Of a DNA stretch of 64,000 bases, positions 47,394-58,438 are shown piece after piece. The stretch comes from Maylandia zebra (taxonomy: Eukaryota; Chordata; Actinopteri; Cichliformes; Cichlidae): the NCBI RefSeq assembly GCF_041146795.1, contig NC_135186.1, forward strand, positions 36,530,867-36,594,866. Reading direction: 5' to 3'. The position numbers and the translations under genes were made by a program. The notes under the pieces were generated by a model. It was given only the letters and a program-made list of their open reading frames with translations, did not search any database and was not told the DNA's origin. Every line of letters begins with the position of its first letter. The first letter of the stretch is position 1.

Positions 47394-49104
47394 CTTTGGT
47401 GTGCTGAGGAAGGCAGATTTGGCCTGTGGTGAGAGCGTGAGGCGAGGCGAGCAGAGGACCGGTCCAAATATAAAAGGATAAGCACAGCCTGTTGTATTAT
47501 AAATACCAAATGTGCATATTGGAAATTCTAAATTAATCTGTTCGCTGAGTTACACGTATTTTCGATAAATGTTTTCGAGATACTAACATCATAAGTTGAG
47601 GCTGAATTCCAGTGTGACATAGGAACTGCCTCTAACAAGAAACTAATAACATACTATTTTGAGTCTAGAGTTGCAGTCCACGTTACTTTCCACATTCAAC
47701 TTTGTCTATAACTTGCTTCTGTGGCAATAAGATGGTAGAAAATTTCTAAGTTGCGGCCAAAAGGTCAGCATATAAAGTAGAGGTGAAATAGAGGCTGGCT
47801 TGTGGTGCGGTTACGCTTTGAATTATTTCTAAGTTGAGCTCAGAAGGCTCTGTGTGTTTTTCTGCGGATGAGATGCGCTTTTTGTGTGTTTCATTGTATG
47901 AAATATGAACATGGTGACAGTGACTGGTTAATGTGTGAATTGGAGAACACTAGAGCGGAGACACATTTTAGGATCCAAGGTTGACGCCTAGTGGACCTGT
48001 GAAAATAAATTTTGCCCTGGGGTTGGCTCCCCCACCGTACGTTGGACGCGGCGTACGGACCAGCGACGTCTGGAGGTCCAGGCTTATCACCGGAGAGCTG
48101 AGGGTCCTCAAACGATAACAGAATAACACTGGAACTGCTGTGTAATCACGGGTTCACATTTATTCTGGACTAGAACAAGACACATTTTGGGATCAAAGGT
48201 TGAGTTCTAGATTAGTCAAAATTTGGGGAGTAATTTGGAGCCGCATTGAGATAGAGCGAGGAGAGAATTAGAGGAGAAACTAAAGCTTTAAGAAAAAATT
48301 GGGTTGGATTTTGGGCCAACGGACTTGTGGAGGTTGGGAAGGCGTCCGGAGCATCGCAACAAAAGGTGAAACAAAAACACGCATACAAGCAGAGAAATGT
48401 GAGAGAAAGGCTTCTTTTAAGGAAACGCCTTGTTTGAGAAAAAAGTTAAAATTAACCCGCCTACAAATACACACACACGCAATGAAAAAGCAGCTTACAC
48501 TCATGAACACGTGAAGATTTTTCAGCAAGGTTAAAACAGGGAAACCTAACATACACCTGTTGTTAAATGGTGAAGTTTATCCATTACTAACAAATAAACT
48601 CTCTGGGTTGCAGGACAATAACTTCAAAGAAGAAAGGAAAAAAAGAGACTGGTATGACCAACCAGTGATGAAACAATAAATTTAGTGGTTAAGAGTCAAA
48701 TTGTGAGATGCTTTCTCCTGATTGAAGAACACTAGTGATTTACAGAAGGAAGGAAATGCTCCTTTGTGAGTTTAAACATGATCTTAACCTTAACTAAAAG
48801 CTAAATATGAATAACACAAGAACTATAATCACAAATCTAACATGAACTGAATACAAAACTATACTCAGAGCGCTGGGACACCAAAAATAACTGGATCAAC
48901 TAATATTACTGTTACAGTAACATGATTGTTTTGTCCACGACATTTGCACATTCCTTACCTCTACGAGAATCCTCCACTGCTCTGAGGATTACCCAGAATT
49001 TCTTACCCTTTGTAAATATTGCAGGGTGACTTTTGCAACAGTAGGTGGTGCCAATGTCCCATTTAGCGGGATTTAACTTGAACTCTATTTAACTATGTTA
49101 CACT
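47394..49104. other. Leader-like region of the ERV-like remnant, no coding sequence
   Basis: Contains repeated phrases such as GGATCCAAGGTTGA (47972) and GGGATCAAAGGTTGA (48189) and GC-rich blocks (48035-48120), as in a long retroelement leader. I find no gag or pol frame, so the element is deleted or truncated. Confidence 0.4.
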
Positions 49105-49325
49105 TCCATGGCCTTTTTTTAAGAAAACTGTTCTAACAAACCGAATCATAGACTGAATGCTTTGTCATGCAAACACATTTTCTTTCACAAGAGGAGCACT
49201 ATGGCACTATCCACTCTTTGTAGGCTCATCTTTTAATCTTGTTTTCATAATATTATCTGTGTGGAATATGAAAAGCAAAGAGACAGAAAGAGAGAAAAGA
49301 AGCAGGAGGTGGGTTGAGGCTGAAA
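49105..49325. repeat. Repeat B, copy 1
   Basis: Homologous to 50565-50810 in the same orientation. Shared words include TAGACTGAATGCTTTGT, AAGAGGAGCACT and TTATCTGTGTGGAATAT. Either a segmental duplication about 1.46 kb apart or two copies of an interspersed element. Confidence 0.8.
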
Positions 49326-49329
49326 CAGA

Positions 49330-49580
49330 ATAACGCGTTAGTCCCTACACTGGTAGTTAGTGTGTTGTGTGGGCCTTGTTTTGTTCTGTGTGTCAGTGAG
49401 GGTACTATAGTGAATGTAACAGCTGCTGCCAAAAAGCCACCAAAGGCAGACTGCAATGTAAACACTGTCTCCAGGTGGGAAACAGGATGAGTGATACACC
49501 TCCTGTCAGGCCTGCAGGTTTTATCTGCAGGTGGTGTTCTTCTCTCTCTTTTGTGCGGACAAAATATTTTTTGCACTTGC
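49330..49580. repeat. Repeat A fragment, copy 2
   Basis: 49358-49575 is almost identical to 53569-53790 (GTTAGTGTGTTGTGTGGGCC through GACAAAATATTTTTTGCACT). Here the sequence continues as TGCACAAATAAATATTG, whereas the copy at 53790 is cut by an LTR. Confidence 0.9.
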
Positions 49581-49953
49581 ACAAATAAATATTGTGACAC
49601 CTGATTGGTCTCTCATTTTAGTTTTCATAGTTTTAAAAGGTTGTACAAAAATCGTCAGCTCTCTGCTCTACATTCTCTGTGCCATCCCTGCTCATCATCC
49701 CGTGTCCTTATGGTTTTCAGGTGACTTCATAAGTTTTCCTCGGTCTAGGTTTTGGTAGCTCCCCATTCTGCATTTCCTGTTTTTGCCACATTGCCACTCC
49801 TGTAAATAAAGCTCACTCGCATCACAGCCTTTGCAAGCATCTTGGGTTCATACTCTCAGATACCACACGACATTGACACCCCATTTGATTTCCATGCCAC
49901 CCTAAGAATGTTTCTCTCTAAACTCAACACTAACTGTAAAAAACAGAACTTAA

Positions 49954-50025
49954 ATGGTAAATGGCCTGTATTTGTATAGCGCTTTACTTAGTCCCTATGG
50001 ACCCCAAAGTGCTTTACACTACATT
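49954..50025 (-). mobile_element. SINE 3'-end fragment
   Basis: GGTAAATGGCCTGTATTTGT then ATAGCGCTTT and CCCCAAAGTGCTTTAC match the 3' end of the SINE at 26044-26371, same orientation. The tRNA-like head is missing. Confidence 0.85.
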
Positions 50026-50315
50026 TCCAAAAAGCAGCAAAGGGGAATGATAAATACAAAATAAACTCAAAATGCTGGGCCAATGACCCAGCACCCTGAC
50101 AGTGACAGTTTCCATCACCACTTCAGCTGTACTTTCTCTGTCATCTGGTAACCCCTTCCCCTCCAAACAGAGCCTGTCTCAGCATGTCCTCAGTCCAGAA
50201 CCTGTTCTAACCGAATTCAACGCAACATTGTTCTTTCTTCAACTTTGACAGTTTCATTCTTGCTCTGCCCTAACTTGCTTGCTGTCTTGATTCCCTCTTA
50301 TATAATACCTTACAG

Positions 50316-50388
50316 TATTAAGCGCCTTAAGGCAACTGTTGCTGTGATTTGGCATTATACAAATAAAATTGCATTGAAACTTGAATAA
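50316..50388 (+). mobile_element. LINE/SINE 3'-tail fragment
   Basis: TAAGCGCCTTAAGGCAACTG, GTGATTTGGCATTATACAAA and TAAAATTGCATTGAA form a tail shared by many fish LINEs and SINEs. The 5' limit is not resolved. Confidence 0.65.
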
Positions 50389-50564
50389 CACATTTAGAGG
50401 TGGTCAGGATTACAAATGTCTCTCTCAATCACAGAGACCATTTTTCAAAACATAAAGTCATTTGATCACACTCACTAAGAATGATTATTATATGAGTAAG
50501 CTTAAAGAGGCATTGCTCACCTGCCTTGGTAAAAGGGCCAACTACTGATGGAGCTCTGCTGCTT

Positions 50565-50810
50565 CCATGGCCTTTAATTAAACCTGTTCTGTCCATCAGT
50601 TGTAACAAACAGAACCATAGACTGAATGCTTTGTTGTGCCAAACACATTTGCTTTCCCAAGAGGAGCACTGTGGCACTGTTCACTTTCTGTAGGCTTCTT
50701 TTCTAATCTTGTTTTCATATTATTATCTGTGTGGAATATAAAAAGAGACAGAAAGAAGGAGAATGAAGCAGGAGGTGGATTGAGGCTCAAACAGAGAGAC
50801 ATGCTGCATC
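50565..50810. repeat. Repeat B, copy 2
   Basis: Second copy of the sequence at 49105-49325, same orientation, with scattered substitutions and small indels. Confidence 0.8.
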
Positions 50811-51148
50811 TGTAACAAAACACACTCAAACTCTACTCAACACCTGAAAGACAAGAAAGGGAAGGTACATAAAGAAACATCGCATTTTCTGTGTGTGTGA
50901 GCAAGTGTCTGTATGAACACTTTCCAAGAAACATACTTGAAAATGGGTGTGAGAGACTACTAGTGCCCCTAGTGAGCCAGGCAAAGACCTCATATTACTC
51001 TGTAATATTCCTGTCAACATTCTTGATATTTATTTCTAATCACCTCTGTCAATCCTTGATATTTATTATTGAGTCATTTGCATATATTTTGCTATTTCTT
51101 GCATTTCTTAAATCTGTAACATATTGTATTGTTAAAGATCTTGTCTGT

Positions 51149-51237
51149 TTCTGTTGCTGTATTGATACTGGAGCAACTGTAACCCACATAATTTCATTAG
51201 GGATTAATAAAGTATGCTGATTTTGACTCTGATTCAG
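51149..51237 (+). mobile_element. L2-like 3'-end fragment
   Basis: GAGCAACTGTAACCCACATA then TTTCATTAGGGATTAATAAA and GACTCTGATTCAG resemble the AT-rich 3' ends of L2-type LINEs in this window, with a different tail. Confidence 0.55.
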
Positions 51238-51527
51238 ATGCGTGGCCATCCACGGCTCCCCAAGAGTGCTGAAGACCCGAGGCCACGTATCTCGATGAAA
51301 AACAAAAACCCTGTCATGTTTCAACATGCTGAAGTCTCAGTGCATGCACATTTGATGCTCTAGAAATGTGTGAACAAGAGGTTCGATGTGGGTGTGTTCC
51401 CCGTCTTCCGTCAACATGCTGATGCCTCAAACAACAAATTAAATGCACCGCAAAGCATAAAGACTGTTTGAATATGTCAAAACGGTGGGAAGTCAGGACC
51501 CGAAATTCAGACTCAACAGATCATTCT

Positions 51528-52160
51528 TGTCATGGATTGGTGCTGTGGCTGGTAGGATGAGGACCCAAACACAGGACTCGTAAGCACAGAGAAGATGAAC
51601 TCAAACAGGCAGCTTTATTGCACTGTTGATACTCGAAACACAAACTCACGAAGAATGAACCAAACTAGAGACTAAGAACTTAAACACTAGGGAAACCAGA
51701 AATACTAGAAAACTAGGAGTGAGGTAGCTTGGAAACACACAGCACATAGACTGGTATGACACGACAACAAACAGGGGAAGACTGAGGCCTAAAATAAGCA
51801 GGCAGGATAACTAGAGGATGGGCAACAGCTGGAAACACAGCCGGGACTAATCAGAGTTAACGAGACAGGGTTAAAGCAAAACACTGAGCACAGGACACGA
51901 GACTGCCAAAGTAAAACAGGAAACACAAGACAGGCATGGAGATGCAGAGTTGACCAGCAGGCACAGCTGACAGGGAAGACACAGGAAATGCACAAACATA
52001 GAGACCGGGGAGACTAGACAAGAAATGTGTAACACAGGAGAGGCAAAGAAACAAAATCCAAGATACAAAATTCACTAAAATGCAACCAGACACTAACAGC
52101 AACAACCAATATTAATCATCAAAAAACAAACACTAAGTCACTAGACTCAGGACCATGACG
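51528..52160 (-). mobile_element. LTR in reverse orientation
   Basis: It starts TGTCATGGATTGG and ends GGACCATGACG. Its polyadenylation signal appears as CTTTATTG near 51613, so the LTR reads on the minus strand. It shares the TGTCATGG terminus with the solo LTR at 35257. No 5-bp duplication is visible. The purine-rich strand complementary to GAACGCCCCCTCAA at 52160-52174 could be a polypurine tract, suggesting a 3' LTR that kept a scrap of internal sequence. Confidence 0.65.
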
Positions 52161-52477
52161 GAACGCCCCCTCAAGGGCTGACTCCCAAAAGCCCTCAAAA
52201 CCAGGTCAGTGGCACCAAATGTGTTGCTCAGTACATGAAATCTTTCTATCTATTGACTCCATTCTTTTTATAAGGTGGATTTGGCTTACAGTAACAAATG
52301 ATCGTCACATGACCAAACCGGAAAACATCATAACAGCTTTTTGCTGCAGTCAGTACTAGTGCTGGTAAGCCAAGGAAATTCCATCAATGGTCAGCTTTCT
52401 TTATATGTTTTAGCATTTACTAGGCAAAAACTAACATTAATATTTTTAACATGTGTTTGTGATGAGGTGTAAAATAT

Positions 52478-52675
52478 TTGAAGTGGCATAATGCAAGTGT
52501 TGGTTTCTGCTGTGTACGACTATGCCCCAACTCCACTGTATATTTCTATCACTTTCCATGGGATAAAGCATTAAGAAAATTATGGATACGCAATGTGAGG
52601 CAAGAGAATCTGATAATTATAAGGTCCACAACTGTCTGCAGTAGACATTTTGTATCCACAGGTGGCCGACGGTGA
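52478..52675 (+). pseudogene. Orphan THAP zinc finger
   Basis: 66 codons with the C2CH THAP signature: CCVRLC, VYFYHFPWDK (conserved FP), a tryptophan at RKLWIRNV and VCSRHF. THAP domains bind DNA in host transcription factors and in P-element and some other transposases. Only the finger remains; the frame stops at STGGRR and no coiled coil or transposase follows. The first codons may be wrong because the true exon start is not visible. Confidence 0.65.
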
Positions 52676-53226
52676 TTGAAAGGCCATGTGCCACGGAGAA
52701 GACATGGATCTGTGTGCTGAAGTGCTGCTTCAAGTCACATCAAGTCAAGTTCAATGCTACAATTACTGTGTCAGACCAGAATCAGCAGCTTTCGATACAG
52801 CTCGTGAAATCATAGAGGCTCAGCAACTCGCGATAGAAGAGCTGTGAAGTAACCAGAAAGTTTTTAAAGTAGTTTACTGCCATTGCCATCATTGTACTAC
52901 CTTTTATCATCATCCGGCTGTACTGTTATTACATGTTATATGTGTTTCTATTTATTTTTAAAGAGAAAAATAAATAGAAACCATGCATTGCCAGTCATCA
53001 TGAAATTTGGCCTTGGGGACTAATTAAGCTGTTTTCTATCTCTCTGGTGAGATTTAATGAGGGTAATTTCAATACAGGCAGTAATGATTTTTTGCTGTTT
53101 CACATTGGAAATTGAATTAAGGTGAGTGTTAATAACCCTCTGGTGACTGAGTTAAGATCACATAGAAAAACAAGGTGCAGCCACGCCCATTCTCCATTTC
53201 AACTTGTGATTAAAGTTGGGACTTCA
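52676..53226. other. Gene-free interval
   Basis: Immediate downstream flank of the THAP relic, possibly its decayed continuation (an EIIEAQQLAIEEL-like stretch near 52800-52850). No gene is supported. Confidence 0.35.
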
Positions 53227-53792
53227 AACTTTATGCCAGTTTTGGCATTTTATTGATAGGCCACTAAAACCAGCATTATGTTAAAAGAAATATGTAGGCA
53301 ATGATTTTGTCTGAATTCCATCGTCACGTTTAGTGTGGGAAGAAACTGTAAAAACTGCATTTTCTAAGGAGAACGCAAAAAGAGAAAGAAACAAAACGCC
53401 ACCCCTTCACTATTGGTGTAAACATGTACCATGTCGACCAATAAAAAAGTGGCAACACGTGGGATTTGGTTGTTTAGGAAGAGGAGAAAGTTTTCGGAGT
53501 GACGACAGTGAGAGAGAGAGTTTTGAGAGGAGAGAGATTTGTGATGTTTAGCGTGTTTGGAGTGTGTAGTTAGTGTGTTGTGTGGGCCTTCTTTTGTTCT
53601 GTGTGTCAGTGAGGGTACTATAGTGAATGTAACAGCTGCTGCCAAAAAGCCACCAAAGGCAGACTGCAATGTAAACACTGTCTCCAGGTGGGAAACAGGA
53701 TGAGTGATACACCTCCTGTCAGGCCTGCAGGTTTTATCTGCAGGTGGTGTTCTTCTCTCTCTTTTGTGCGGACAAAATATTTTTTGCACTCG
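53227..53792. repeat. Repeat A, copy 3, interrupted by the Gypsy element
   Basis: Homologous to 36478-36998 and, in its right part, nearly identical to 49358-49575. It ends abruptly after TTTTTTGCACT at 53790, where the LTR begins. It therefore marks the insertion site of the first Gypsy element. Confidence 0.85.
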
Positions 53793-54175
53793 TGTGAGAG
53801 ATACACATATTGACGGGGCCGGGTTATGGTAAAAAGTATAAATGGTTATACTTTGTTCATTGGTTCAAAGGTACCCCACACTTCTTTTTTGTTTGCTTGT
53901 TTGTTCTGGTGTATTTTTCATTTGAACTGTTATTCTGCCAGAGTACTCATAGTTACAAGATGGCATTGAACGCCCCATTGGTGTGTTAGGAAAACTCTTT
54001 TGGACATATGTTCCTTGAAGGGGTTTTGGAGTGGTTCTTTTTCCACCGCAGCAAAGGGCTAGGAGTCGGAGAGGAGCTGCTGTATGTTTTTGTTATGATC
54101 GGATTGTGAAATAAAGGATATGCAGTGAGAAAGCAACTCCAGGAGTCATCCCTGCCTTAAAGCTGCAACATATCA
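53793..54175 (+). mobile_element. 5' LTR of Gypsy element 1
   Basis: It begins TGTGAGAGATACAC exactly where repeat A is cut and ends CAACATATCA directly before a primer-binding site. Inside are GTATAAATGG near 53837 (TATA) and GAAATAAAGG near 54109 (polyadenylation). Length 383 bp. The matching 3' LTR is not in the window. Confidence 0.75.
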
Positions 54176-54193
54176 TGGCGAGCCAGCCAGGAG
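54176..54193 (+). promoter_or_regulatory. Primer-binding site of Gypsy element 1
   Basis: TGGCGAGCCAGCCAGGAG follows the LTR end without a gap, the position where a tRNA primes minus-strand synthesis. The primer tRNA was not identified. Confidence 0.65.
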
Positions 54194-54350
54194 GAAGGTT
54201 TGAAGAACTTCCCGAACGAGAGTGAAGCAGAAGCCTGGTTAGCGCCATTAGCGGCTAACGTTAGCGCTACCGCACGGCTGAAGAAAAACCTTTCTCCAAG
54301 CACCGGACCTGAAATCTGACGGACTAAAGACAAGCTTGTGAGTACCCACA

Positions 54351-55715
54351 ATGGAGATAGAAGCCCTACGAGATAAGATCACCGCCACACTCTGCCAGCT
54401 AAGTCGTGATCAGCTCATAGAAGTGGGTTATAATGTGAAAGGCTTTGCTACACCGCTAGATGAGCCTACAAAAGACACTTCCAGACGCCAACTGATGAAA
54501 GTTATAGAACATAAACTGGACGAGGTGGAAAACAGTTATACACCAGACGATGCTGTACAGTTTGTGAAAGAACTTTTATCGTTTTTGGGCGAATATAAAG
54601 CTAAAGACAATACGGCCGAGAGTGATTTTTCCCGCCCTTCAGACGCAAGAGACAAGTATGACGAGCTGCAGGAAGAAATTAGAGCGATAGGGCAGAAACT
54701 CAAGATGGCGGACGCTGCCCCGAACCTGCTGTCTTCTAAAGTACCAGAGGTGACAATTCGCAGGGAGTTTCGCATCTGTGGCCAAATAGGTGAGGGAGGG
54801 CAGCGCGATCGGTTATCCTATACCAACCTGCTGCATCAGATGGAAAATGGACTCCGCAAAGGCCACAGTGAGTCAGAAGTTATTGAAGCAGTGATAAGAG
54901 CCATCAATCCAGGTCTCAAACTGCGTGATATGCTTGAAATAAAGACTGATTTGACACTCACACAGTTAAAGACAATATTAAAAGGACATTACCGAGAAGA
55001 TGACACATCTGATTTGTACCAAAAACTGATAAATATTTCCCAAGATCCAAAAGAGTCAGCTCAAGACTTTTTATTCAGAGCCATTGAGCTTAAAGATCGC
55101 CTCCTGTACGCATCCAAGGACAAAGAAGCAGAACACTACAGTCGGGACCTGGTAAAAAGGAAGTTTTTGAGATCAGTGGGTACTGGGCTGCAAAATGACA
55201 ACATAAAGTTCCAGATTAAAGCCCTTCTTGACAACCCAGATGTGACTGATGAAATGCTGATTGAGAAACTAAATGAAGCTGCCAATCTCGAGACAGAAAG
55301 ACTGAACAAGTTAAAGAGGAACAATACAAAACCACCAAGAATCAATGAGCTACATACTAGGGATGAACCACGCAGCAGCTCACAGATCCCCGCCACCAAG
55401 GAAGACAAGAAAAATCATCCTCCACCCGAAATGCACGACCTGGTGAAAGAGCTGAGGAACGAGGTTGCAGAGGTGAGGCAGATGGTTCTTGCTTCCCTGA
55501 ACGCTGGCAAGTCGCAGACTACAAAGAGGACATCAGATGCTGCCGCGGGTACCCGGAGGAAGAAAGGCTGCAGGACCTGCCAGAGCAACGGAGAGGGAGA
55601 CAACTGCACCCACTGCTTTAAGTGTGGCCAGCCTGGCCACATCTCCAGAGGATGCCGAGCTCCACTTCAGCTGCAGGGAAACGCCAGAGGGCCACTGCCA
55701 CGGGACCAGCAGTGA
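54351..55715 (+). CDS. Gag of Gypsy element 1 with CCHC knuckle
   Basis: 454 uninterrupted codons; the ATG follows the leader by 175 bp. Gag forms the virus-like particle and packages element RNA. The N-terminal third is helical and acidic. The middle (about residues 135-330) has a capsid-like arrangement including [29 protein letters not shown] and [16 protein letters not shown] linker with a coiled-coil-prone [16 protein letters not shown] precedes a four-cysteine motif (CRTC...CTHC) and a retroviral CCHC knuckle [14 protein letters not shown]. The stop at 55713-55715 lies inside the predicted frameshift pseudoknot. The Pro-Pol frame overlaps in the -1 phase. The frame is intact. Confidence 0.9.
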   Translation: MEIEALRDKITATLCQLSRDQLIEVGYNVKGFATPLDEPTKDTSRRQLMKVIEHKLDEVENSYTPDDAVQFVKELLSFLGEYKAKDNTAESDFSRPSDARDKYDELQEEIRAIGQKLKMADAAPNLLSSKVPEVTIRREFRICGQIGEGGQRDRLSYTNLLHQMENGLRKGHSESEVIEAVIRAINPGLKLRDMLEIKTDLTLTQLKTILKGHYREDDTSDLYQKLINISQDPKESAQDFLFRAIELKDRLLYASKDKEAEHYSRDLVKRKFLRSVGTGLQNDNIKFQIKALLDNPDVTDEMLIEKLNEAANLETERLNKLKRNNTKPPRINELHTRDEPRSSSQIPATKEDKKNHPPPEMHDLVKELRNEVAEVRQMVLASLNAGKSQTTKRTSDAAAGTRRKKGCRTCQSNGEGDNCTHCFKCGQPGHISRGCRAPLQLQGNARGPLPRDQQ

Positions 55716-58438
55716 CCCCACCGCCACATCAGGAGTCCCGCCGCTGTGGTTGCTGCCACCAGAGAGAGTCGGTCAGCACCCCACTCCAGAGGTGTGCAGG
55801 CTGCTCATCTGTCAGTTACTGTTCTAAAGCCTGTCAGGGACAACACTGGCACCATCACAAACATGTATGTAAAGCGGTGAGGCTAGTTGAACAACATTTG
55901 AGGGAAAGAGAGAAAAAGGGGTGGTTGTCATACATGGGATATTCTGACCTTCTATCAGATAAGCAAGGACAAAAATTAGTGAAGCTGATTGGTAGACGAA
56001 AAATGGTGAGATGCACCTTTGACAATGTACCAGTCACCGCATTGTGGGACACGGGTGCACAGGCTACCGTAATAAATGAGAACTGGAGAGTCGAGCACTT
56101 ACCTCACACCACTATCAGGGGGATAGATGAACTCTTAGGTTCAGAACCATTAAATGGGCTCGCAGCTAATCAGACAGAGATACCATTTATGGGGTGGGTC
56201 CCTGTAGAGCTTAGACTGACGGGGGTGGAGACGACCAGCTCGAGTCTCCTAGTGCCCGTATTGGTCTCTAGTGACTCAAATGTAGCTCAGGATCCCATTA
56301 TTGGATACAATGTTATAGAAGAAATCATCAACGAGCAACTTAAACAACAGGGTGTTAAAAACAGTGACTGTGCTGCAAATATTGTGAGTAGTGCTTTTGG
56401 TATTGACGTCGGATCTGCTAAGACTTTTATCCAGTTGATAGAGACACATCGAACAGCTGCGGAAGAGATCCAAGTCAAGACAGGGCGGAGTAAAGTTGTT
56501 TTAGGCCCTAGTGAAGCTACTACCATTCGCTGTCGCACACGCATACAGGCTGACGAGGACACTGTAATGTTATTTTGTCCTGTTCTGAACCCCAGCCTGC
56601 CTGAGGGGCTTCATTTGCAGGAAGTATTGTTTAAAGTAAAAAGGGGCAACTCAGCCATGGTCCCAGTATCTGTCACAAATACCACATGCCATAATATTAC
56701 TGTAGATCCGCGTGTGGTCCTGGGGCACATTGAGGGCGTAAAAGCAATATACCCAGCTGCCCTAAAACCTGTAGAAACTCCAACAACTAAAACAGCAGAC
56801 GATGCAGGTGTCGAAGTCCCATTAGCCCCCACAGGTGAGACAAGTGGTGTTTGGGATCCCCCTGTAGTTCTAGACCATCTAACGAGTGGCCAACAGTCGG
56901 CGGTGAGGATGATGCTTAGGGAGGAATGCAAAGCTTTTGCAAAAGACGAAAATGATGTAGGCTGCATTCCTAGCCTTCGGATGCACATCACCCTCAACGA
57001 CCAAACACCAGTTCAAAAGACTTACAATAGTGTGCCTAAACCTCTGCATCAGGAAGTAAAAGCTTACCTGCAAGACTTGATCAATAGGGGGTGGGTTACA
57101 AAATCCAAGTCGCCTTATTCGTCACCGATAGTCTGTGTTAGGAAAAAGTCCGGTGACCTCAGACTTTGTGTGGATTATCGAGAACTTAATCGCAAATCGG
57201 TGCCTGACAGACATCCTATTCCCAGGATACAGGACATGTTGGACAGCCTTACTGGTAGCTCCTGGTTTACAGTACTAGACCAGGGAAAGGCTTATCATCA
57301 AGGATTCCTAGACGAAGACAGTCAGCCACTCACTGCATTCATCACCCCCTGGGGTTTATACCAGTGGGTTAGAATCCCATTTGGACTCAGCTCCGCCCCA
57401 GCAGAGTTCCAGAGGAGCATGGAGGAGTGTCTTTGGGGTCTGCGTGATGATATCTGTCTACCGTACCTTGATGACAATTTGGTCCACAGTAAATCTTTTG
57501 AGGACCATGTCGAGCATGTAAGAGCCGTGCTACAAAGGTATCAGAGACATGGGGTCAAACTTACTGCTAAGAAATGTGAACTGTTCAAGCCTAAGGTCAG
57601 GTTTTTGGGTAGAGTGGTGTCAAAAGATGGCCATAGTATGGATCCAGCAGAAGTCGCCTCCGTGATGTCACTTAAAGAGAAACACCCTAGTACAGTGGGG
57701 GAAGTGAGACAGATTTTGGGCTTCCTATCTTATTATAGAGCCTATATACAGGACTTTTCACGTATCGCCAAACCTTTGTATGAACTGCTAGCAGCCCAAA
57801 CAAATGCTAAAAGTAGCCCACAGGACTTAAAAACACAGAACAAGAGAAGGAAGGAGAAAAACAAACAGGCTAAAGGACAGTTGCCTTCATCAGCCCCTGT
57901 GAAATGGACAGAGTCACACCATCAGGTTTTGTCTTACTTAGTCAATAAACTGGCCAGTCCTCCGATCCTAGGCTACCCTGATCTAAACCAACCATTTGTG
58001 CTTCATACTGATGCTTCTCAAGCAGGGTTAGGAGCAGTGCTCTACCAGCGCAGTAATGGCAAGTTAAGAGTCATAGCTTATGGATCTAGAACGTTAACGC
58101 CGCCAGAAAAAAATTACCATATGCATGCTGGCAAACTGGAGTTTTTAGCTCTCAAATGGGCTGTCTGTGAGCGCTTCAGAGATTATTTGCTGCATGCGCC
58201 ATCGTTTGTGGTTTATACAGATAATAATCCACTCACCTATGTGTTAACGACAGCAAAGTTGAATGCATCAGGTCAGCGTTGGGTGGCTGAGCTCGCAGAT
58301 TTCAACTTTACGATAAAATACAGGCCAGGAAAAACAAATGCAGATGCAGATTTTTTATCCAGGATGCCCCTCGATTTTGAGGACTATATGTGTAATGGGG
58401 AAGGCTTTAGGACCCAGGGGACTCAATGGAGGGCATAA
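55622..58438 (+). CDS. Pro-Pol of Gypsy element 1: MYND finger, protease, reverse transcriptase, RNase H; integrase missing
   Basis: The open frame covers 938 codons; the translated part begins at the slip near 55682. About 20 codons later a complete MYND finger starts (codons 42-83: CGCC, CAGC, CSKAC, HKHVC). A retropepsin follows (WDTGA, D143). Reverse transcriptase has [20 protein letters not shown], a [10 protein letters not shown] motif A and YLDDNLVHS at about 615-618. RNase H has [30 protein letters not shown] and [11 protein letters not shown]. After DYM (about 58389) the sequence no longer resembles a Gypsy linker and stops 17 codons later, so integrase is absent, probably by internal deletion. 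Such a copy could not integrate alone. MYND fingers are protein-interaction modules in host chromatin proteins and are not a standard Gypsy domain. Confidence 0.88.
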   Translation: MWPAWPHLQRMPSSTSAAGKRQRATATGPAVTPPPHQESRRCGCCHQRESVSTPLQRCAGCSSVSYCSKACQGQHWHHHKHVCKAVRLVEQHLREREKKGWLSYMGYSDLLSDKQGQKLVKLIGRRKMVRCTFDNVPVTALWDTGAQATVINENWRVEHLPHTTIRGIDELLGSEPLNGLAANQTEIPFMGWVPVELRLTGVETTSSSLLVPVLVSSDSNVAQDPIIGYNVIEEIINEQLKQQGVKNSDCAANIVSSAFGIDVGSAKTFIQLIETHRTAAEEIQVKTGRSKVVLGPSEATTIRCRTRIQADEDTVMLFCPVLNPSLPEGLHLQEVLFKVKRGNSAMVPVSVTNTTCHNITVDPRVVLGHIEGVKAIYPAALKPVETPTTKTADDAGVEVPLAPTGETSGVWDPPVVLDHLTSGQQSAVRMMLREECKAFAKDENDVGCIPSLRMHITLNDQTPVQKTYNSVPKPLHQEVKAYLQDLINRGWVTKSKSPYSSPIVCVRKKSGDLRLCVDYRELNRKSVPDRHPIPRIQDMLDSLTGSSWFTVLDQGKAYHQGFLDEDSQPLTAFITPWGLYQWVRIPFGLSSAPAEFQRSMEECLWGLRDDICLPYLDDNLVHSKSFEDHVEHVRAVLQRYQRHGVKLTAKKCELFKPKVRFLGRVVSKDGHSMDPAEVASVMSLKEKHPSTVGEVRQILGFLSYYRAYIQDFSRIAKPLYELLAAQTNAKSSPQDLKTQNKRRKEKNKQAKGQLPSSAPVKWTESHHQVLSYLVNKLASPPILGYPDLNQPFVLHTDASQAGLGAVLYQRSNGKLRVIAYGSRTLTPPEKNYHMHAGKLEFLALKWAVCERFRDYLLHAPSFVVYTDNNPLTYVLTTAKLNASGQRWVAELADFNFTIKYRPGKTNADADFLSRMPLDFEDYMCNGEGFRTQGTQWRA
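55676..55682 (+). promoter_or_regulatory. -1 ribosomal frameshift slippery site, element 1
   Basis: GGGAAAC in the gag phase reads G GGA AAC, a canonical X XXY YYZ heptamer. It lies within the gag/pol overlap, and slipping back one base enters the Pro-Pol frame. Confidence 0.8.
55693..55740 (+). promoter_or_regulatory. Predicted H-type pseudoknot, element 1
   Basis: Stem 1 pairs CACTGC (55693-55698) with GCAGTG (55709-55714). Stem 2 pairs CGGGAC in the loop (55701-55706) with GTCCCG (55735-55740). The spacer after the slippery site is 10 nt, slightly longer than the usual 5-9. Found by eye, not folded computationally. Confidence 0.6.

Noticed and set aside
56611..56997. Antisense frames within the Gypsy gag and pol genes
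   Set aside because: They lie opposite long coding frames with conserved catalytic motifs and show no domain of their own.
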